In this document: positions 4,888 to 8,280 of the stretch, piece by piece
Layout: the number at the start of each line of letters is the position of its first letter
Numbering within the stretch: position 1 is the stretch's first letter
NCBI GenBank assembly: GCA_029054535.1
Contig: JAIDFC010000057.1
Location: 1-8,280, forward strand
Source of the DNA: Rikenella sp.
GTDB taxonomy: Bacteria; Bacteroidota; Bacteroidia; Bacteroidales; Rikenellaceae
Direction: 5' to 3'
DNA: 8,280 nt
Made by a program: the position numbers and the translations under genes
Notes under the pieces: generated by a model
What the model saw: only the letters and a program-made list of their open reading frames with translations
Told to the model about the DNA's origin: nothing
Databases searched by the model: none

Positions 4888-7800
4888 CTACTTCGCCGCA
4901 TCGGTCATGGCCGCCTGAGCAGCAGCCGCTTCCTGAGCCGCATCGTAGTGCATCGCCGCATAGCGTTTATAGCTGTTATACCGCCACTTGGCATTCTCTT
5001 CCGACGCGTCGAACAACTCCTGCGCCTCCTGCGGGAAAGCCTTCAAGAGCGAAGTATAGCGCACCTCCTGGTGTATAAACTCCTGGAATTTCGACCAATC
5101 CGGTTCTTTGGAGTCGAGCGTGAACGGATTTTTCCCTTCGCGTTCCAAGAGCGGATTGAATCGCCACAGGTGCCAGTAACCGCACTCCACCGCCCGTTTT
5201 TCGGTGATCTGCGAAACGCCCATCCCGTTTTTGTTCCCGTGGTTGATACACGGCGCGTAGGCAATAATCAAGGACGGTCCCGGGAACGCCTCTGCTTCCT
5301 TGAGCGCCTGGAGGTACTGGTTATGGTTTGCCCCCATCGCTACCTGCGCCACATAGACATACCCGTAAGTCATCGCCATCGCCCCCAGGTCCTTCTTCCG
5401 GATCCGTTTACCCGACGAAGCGAACTTAGCCACCGCCCCGACCGGCGTAGCTTTCGACGACTGACCGCCCGTATTGGAATACACCTCGGTATCCAGCACC
5501 AGCACGTTGACATCCTCGCCCGACGCCAACACGTGATCCAACCCACCGTATCCGATATCGTACGCCCAACCGTCGCCCCCGAAGATCCACTGCGATTTCT
5601 TGATCAAGTATTGCTTGAGTTCTGCAATCTGCTTGCAGTAATCGCACCCGCACGCCTCAACGAGCGGCAAGAGTTTCGCCGTCGCCTGTTGCGACGCCGC
5701 CGCGTTGTCCTTGCCGTCGATCCACTCCTGCATGGCCGCCTTGAGTTCCGCAGAACAATCCGCACAATTCGCAATCGCGTCGGTCATGATCTGTTTCAGC
5801 CGGTCGCGCATTTTTTCGACCGCGATGTGAATCCCGAGGCCGAATTCCGCATTATCCTCGAACAGCGAGTTGGCCCAAGCCGGTCCATGCCCCGACGCCA
5901 AGTCCTTGCAATACGGCGTCGACGGCGCCGACCCCCCGTAGATCGACGAACACCCTGTGGCATTGGCCACCATCATCCGTTCGCCGAAGAGTTGGGTAAT
6001 GGCCTTGATGTACGGCGTTTCGCCACACCCCGCACACGCCCCCGAGAACTCGAACAACGGCTGCGCGAACTGCAGATTCTTGACCGTCTGGGTCTTGTCC
6101 GCCACCGTCGACTTGTAGCCGACCTTGCCGTGCAAGTACTCCCACCGCGGTTCCTCTTCGGCCAAGAGGGTCTCCATCGGCTCCATCACCAGCGCCTTGG
6201 CTTTCGGTGCCGGACAGATGTTGGCGCAATTCCCACACCCGGTACAATCCAACGGCGAGACCTGAATCTTGAACTTGTACTCTTTGAATGTCCCGATCCC
6301 CTGCACCATCGGCATCCCCGCCGGCGCCGCAGCCGCCTCAGCTTCGGTCATCAGGAACGGCCGGATCGCCGCGTGAGGACACACATAAGCACACTGGTTA
6401 CACTGGATACAGTTTTCCGCTTTCCACGCCGGAATCATGGCCGCAATCCCCCGCTTTTCGAACGCGGCGGTCCCAGCTTCCCAAGTCCCGTCTTCGCGTC
6501 CCACGAAAGTGGAAACCGGCAGATCGTCCCCCGCCAACGCATTGATCGGGTCTACAATCTTCGAGATGAACTCCGGCCGCGACGGATCGGCAGCCTTCGC
6601 CGCAACGGTAATCGACGCCCATTCGGCCGGCACTTCGACCTTCACGACATTCTTGCCCCCCGCATCGACCGCCGCATAGTTTTTGTTGACGATATCCTCG
6701 CCCTTCTTCCCGTACGACTTGTAGATCGCTTTCTTCATCTCCTCGACCGCCTGCTCGTACGGAATCACTTCACTGACCTTGAAGAAAGCCGACTGCATGA
6801 TGGTATTGGTCCTCGACCCGAGGCCCAGTTCCGCAGCGATCTTCGTCGCATTGATTATGTAGAAATTGATATGATGTTCCGCCAAATAGCGTTTCATATC
6901 GTCCGGCAGGTGGTTTTTGGTAGTCTCCTCATCCCACACGGCATTCAGCAGGAAAGTCCCCCCGTCCTTAAGTCCCTTGAGGAGGTCGTATTTCCCCAGG
7001 TACGACGGCACGTGGCACGCCACGAAATTCGGCGTCGTAACCAAATAAGTGGAACGAATCGGCCGATCGCCGAAACGCAAGTGCGAGCTGGTATACCCCC
7101 CCGACTTCTTCGAGTCGTACGAGAAATATGCCTGGCAATACTTATCCGTCGCCCCGCCGATAATCTTAATGGAGTTCTTATTGGCCCCCACGGTCCCGTC
7201 GGACCCCAGCCCGATAAACCGGGCCTCATACGTGGAAGCATCCCCGGCCGCCACCTCTTCGCCCACCGGCAGCGACTTGAAGGTAACGTCGTCCACGATC
7301 CCGACCGTGAACTGGTTTTTCGGTTCGTTCTGCGCCAAGTTTTCGTAAACGGCGATCATCTGCGCCGGCGTGGTGTCCTTCGACGACAAGCCATACCGCC
7401 CCCCGATAACGAGCGGCCGTTCGTTTTCCGGCATCGCGTAGTAGATCTCGCGCACATCCAGGTACAACGGATCGCCATTGGCCCCCGGCTCCTTGGTGCG
7501 GTCGAGCACGCAAATCCGTTCGGCCGTCTTCGGCACCGCCTGCAAGAAGTATTTCGCACTGAACGGCCGGTACAAATGCACCGACACCAGCCCCACCTTC
7601 TTCCCCTTCGCGCGCAGCATGTCGATGACCTCCTTAATAGTCTCCGTAACACTGCCCATCGCAATCACCACATCCGTCGCCTCCGGATCGCCATAGTAGT
7701 TGAACGGATGGTACTCCCGCCCGGTAATGGCCGAGATTTTCCCCATATAGTCATTGACCATATCCGGCACGGCATCGTAGAACCGATTAGCCGCCTCCCT

Positions 7801-8280
7801 GCTCTGGAAGTAGATATCCGGATTCTGCGCCGTCCCGCGCGTAACGGGATGCTCCGGATTCAAAGCCCGTTCGCGGAAGGCCCGCAGAGCGTCCATATCG
7901 ATCAGCGACTTGAGAGCGTCGGTATCGAACTCTTCGATTTTCTGAATCTCGTGCGAGGTCCGGAATCCGTCGAAGAAGTTGATGAACGGCACCCGCCCCT
8001 TAATCGCCGTAAGATGCGAAACCGCCGACAAGTCCATCACCTCCTGCACCGACCCGCTGGCCAGCATGGCAAACCCCGTCTGCCGCGCCGACATCACGTC
8101 GGCATGGTCGCCGAAAATCGACAGCGCCTGCGCCGCCAACGCCCGCGCCGAAACATGGAACACCGCCGGCAGCAGTTCCCCCGCGATCTTGTACATGTTC
8201 GGGATCATGAGCAGCAGCCCCTGAGAAGCGGTATAAGTCGTGGTCAACGCCCCCGCCTGCAACGAGCCGTGCACGGCCCC
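4888..8280 (-). CDS. nifJ: Pyruvate:ferredoxin (flavodoxin) oxidoreductase (5' end of gene outside window)
   Basis: Cytosolic enzyme converting pyruvate, CoA and oxidised ferredoxin to acetyl-CoA, CO2 and reduced ferredoxin in anaerobes. The visible 1,130 residues open with GAVHGSLQAGALTTTYTASQG, internal to domain I, so perhaps 60-75 N-terminal residues and the true start lie past 8280; the GTG at 8272-8274 is not the start. Counting the codon at 8278-8280 as residue 1: TKYCQAYFSYDSKKSGG about 378-394 (gamma domain); two 4Fe-4S ferredoxin motifs, CIQCNQCAYVCP from 624 and CTGCGNCANICP from 679; proximal-cluster cysteines 749, 752 (CAGC), 777 (ATGC) and 1011 (APCINHG), spaced like those I recall for Desulfovibrio africanus PFOR; thiamine-diphosphate motif GDGWAYDIGYGG about 902-913 through VYSNTGGQ about 933-940. 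The C-terminus is Ala-rich and ends in TAG at 4888-4890. Single-chain fused form, apparently monocistronic at its 3' end. Confidence 0.98.
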   Translation of the reverse strand, partial: GAVHGSLQAGALTTTYTASQGLLLMIPNMYKIAGELLPAVFHVSARALAAQALSIFGDHADVMSARQTGFAMLASGSVQEVMDLSAVSHLTAIKGRVPFINFFDGFRTSHEIQKIEEFDTDALKSLIDMDALRAFRERALNPEHPVTRGTAQNPDIYFQSREAANRFYDAVPDMVNDYMGKISAITGREYHPFNYYGDPEATDVVIAMGSVTETIKEVIDMLRAKGKKVGLVSVHLYRPFSAKYFLQAVPKTAERICVLDRTKEPGANGDPLYLDVREIYYAMPENERPLVIGGRYGLSSKDTTPAQMIAVYENLAQNEPKNQFTVGIVDDVTFKSLPVGEEVAAGDASTYEARFIGLGSDGTVGANKNSIKIIGGATDKYCQAYFSYDSKKSGGYTSSHLRFGDRPIRSTYLVTTPNFVACHVPSYLGKYDLLKGLKDGGTFLLNAVWDEETTKNHLPDDMKRYLAEHHINFYIINATKIAAELGLGSRTNTIMQSAFFKVSEVIPYEQAVEEMKKAIYKSYGKKGEDIVNKNYAAVDAGGKNVVKVEVPAEWASITVAAKAADPSRPEFISKIVDPINALAGDDLPVSTFVGREDGTWEAGTAAFEKRGIAAMIPAWKAENCIQCNQCAYVCPHAAIRPFLMTEAEAAAAPAGMPMVQGIGTFKEYKFKIQVSPLDCTGCGNCANICPAPKAKALVMEPMETLLAEEEPRWEYLHGKVGYKSTVADKTQTVKNLQFAQPLFEFSGACAGCGETPYIKAITQLFGERMMVANATGCSSIYGGSAPSTPYCKDLASGHGPAWANSLFEDNAEFGLGIHIAVEKMRDRLKQIMTDAIANCADCSAELKAAMQEWIDGKDNAAASQQATAKLLPLVEACGCDYCKQIAELKQYLIKKSQWIFGGDGWAYDIGYGGLDHVLASGEDVNVLVLDTEVYSNTGGQSSKATPVGAVAKFASSGKRIRKKDLGAMAMTYGYVYVAQVAMGANHNQYLQALKEAEAFPGPSLIIAYAPCINHGNKNGMGVSQITEKRAVECGYWHLWRFNPLLEREGKNPFTLDSKEPDWSKFQEFIHQEVRYTSLLKAFPQEAQELFDASEENAKWRYNSYKRYAAMHYDAAQEAAAAQAAMTDAAK

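Noticed and set aside
8272..8274. GTG as the start codon of nifJ
   Set aside because: The reading frame stays open to the window edge, and the residues here (GAVHGSLQAG) are conserved internal sequence of domain I, so the real start lies outside.

Overview
The window looks like chromosomal DNA of a GC-rich member of the Bacteroidota, probably Alistipes-like (Rikenellaceae). The reasons are: promoter elements of the TAnnTTTG (-7) type, one with a correctly spaced TTG (-33); AT-rich leaders without Shine-Dalgarno sites; a SecA whose Walker A lies about 100 residues later than in E. coli; a pyruvate:ferredoxin oxidoreductase of anaerobes; and GC-rich coding DNA. The genus is an inference from these features.

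Layout. (1) 1-2099, minus strand: the N-terminal 699 residues of the preprotein translocase ATPase SecA, running off the left edge. (2) 2100-2671: a 572-bp divergent intergenic region full of palindromes and hairpins, with one TAnnTTTG box facing each way. (3) 2672-3925, plus strand: a PLP-dependent enzyme of the Cys/Met-metabolism family (MetY/gamma-lyase-like), complete. (4) 3926-4887: a non-coding block with a well-formed Bacteroidota promoter, tRNA-Thr(GGT), tRNA-Gly(GCC), several intrinsic terminators, and a degenerate copy of the 3' end of each tRNA downstream of it. (5) 4888-8280, minus strand: pyruvate:ferredoxin oxidoreductase (nifJ), lacking only its N-terminus, which lies beyond the right edge. 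It converges on the tRNA block.

The genes do not form one operon. SecA drives protein export across the inner membrane, the PLP enzyme belongs to sulfur amino-acid metabolism, the tRNAs serve translation, and NifJ makes acetyl-CoA and reduced ferredoxin in anaerobic carbon metabolism. All are housekeeping functions.

I found no defence system, mobile element with a transposase, CRISPR array or biosynthetic cluster. The most unusual material is non-coding: the tRNA 3'-end relics, especially the Gly relic, which keeps a 7+5-bp acceptor/T-arm minihelix geometry and has its own terminator; and the hairpin-rich region between secA and the PLP enzyme gene.
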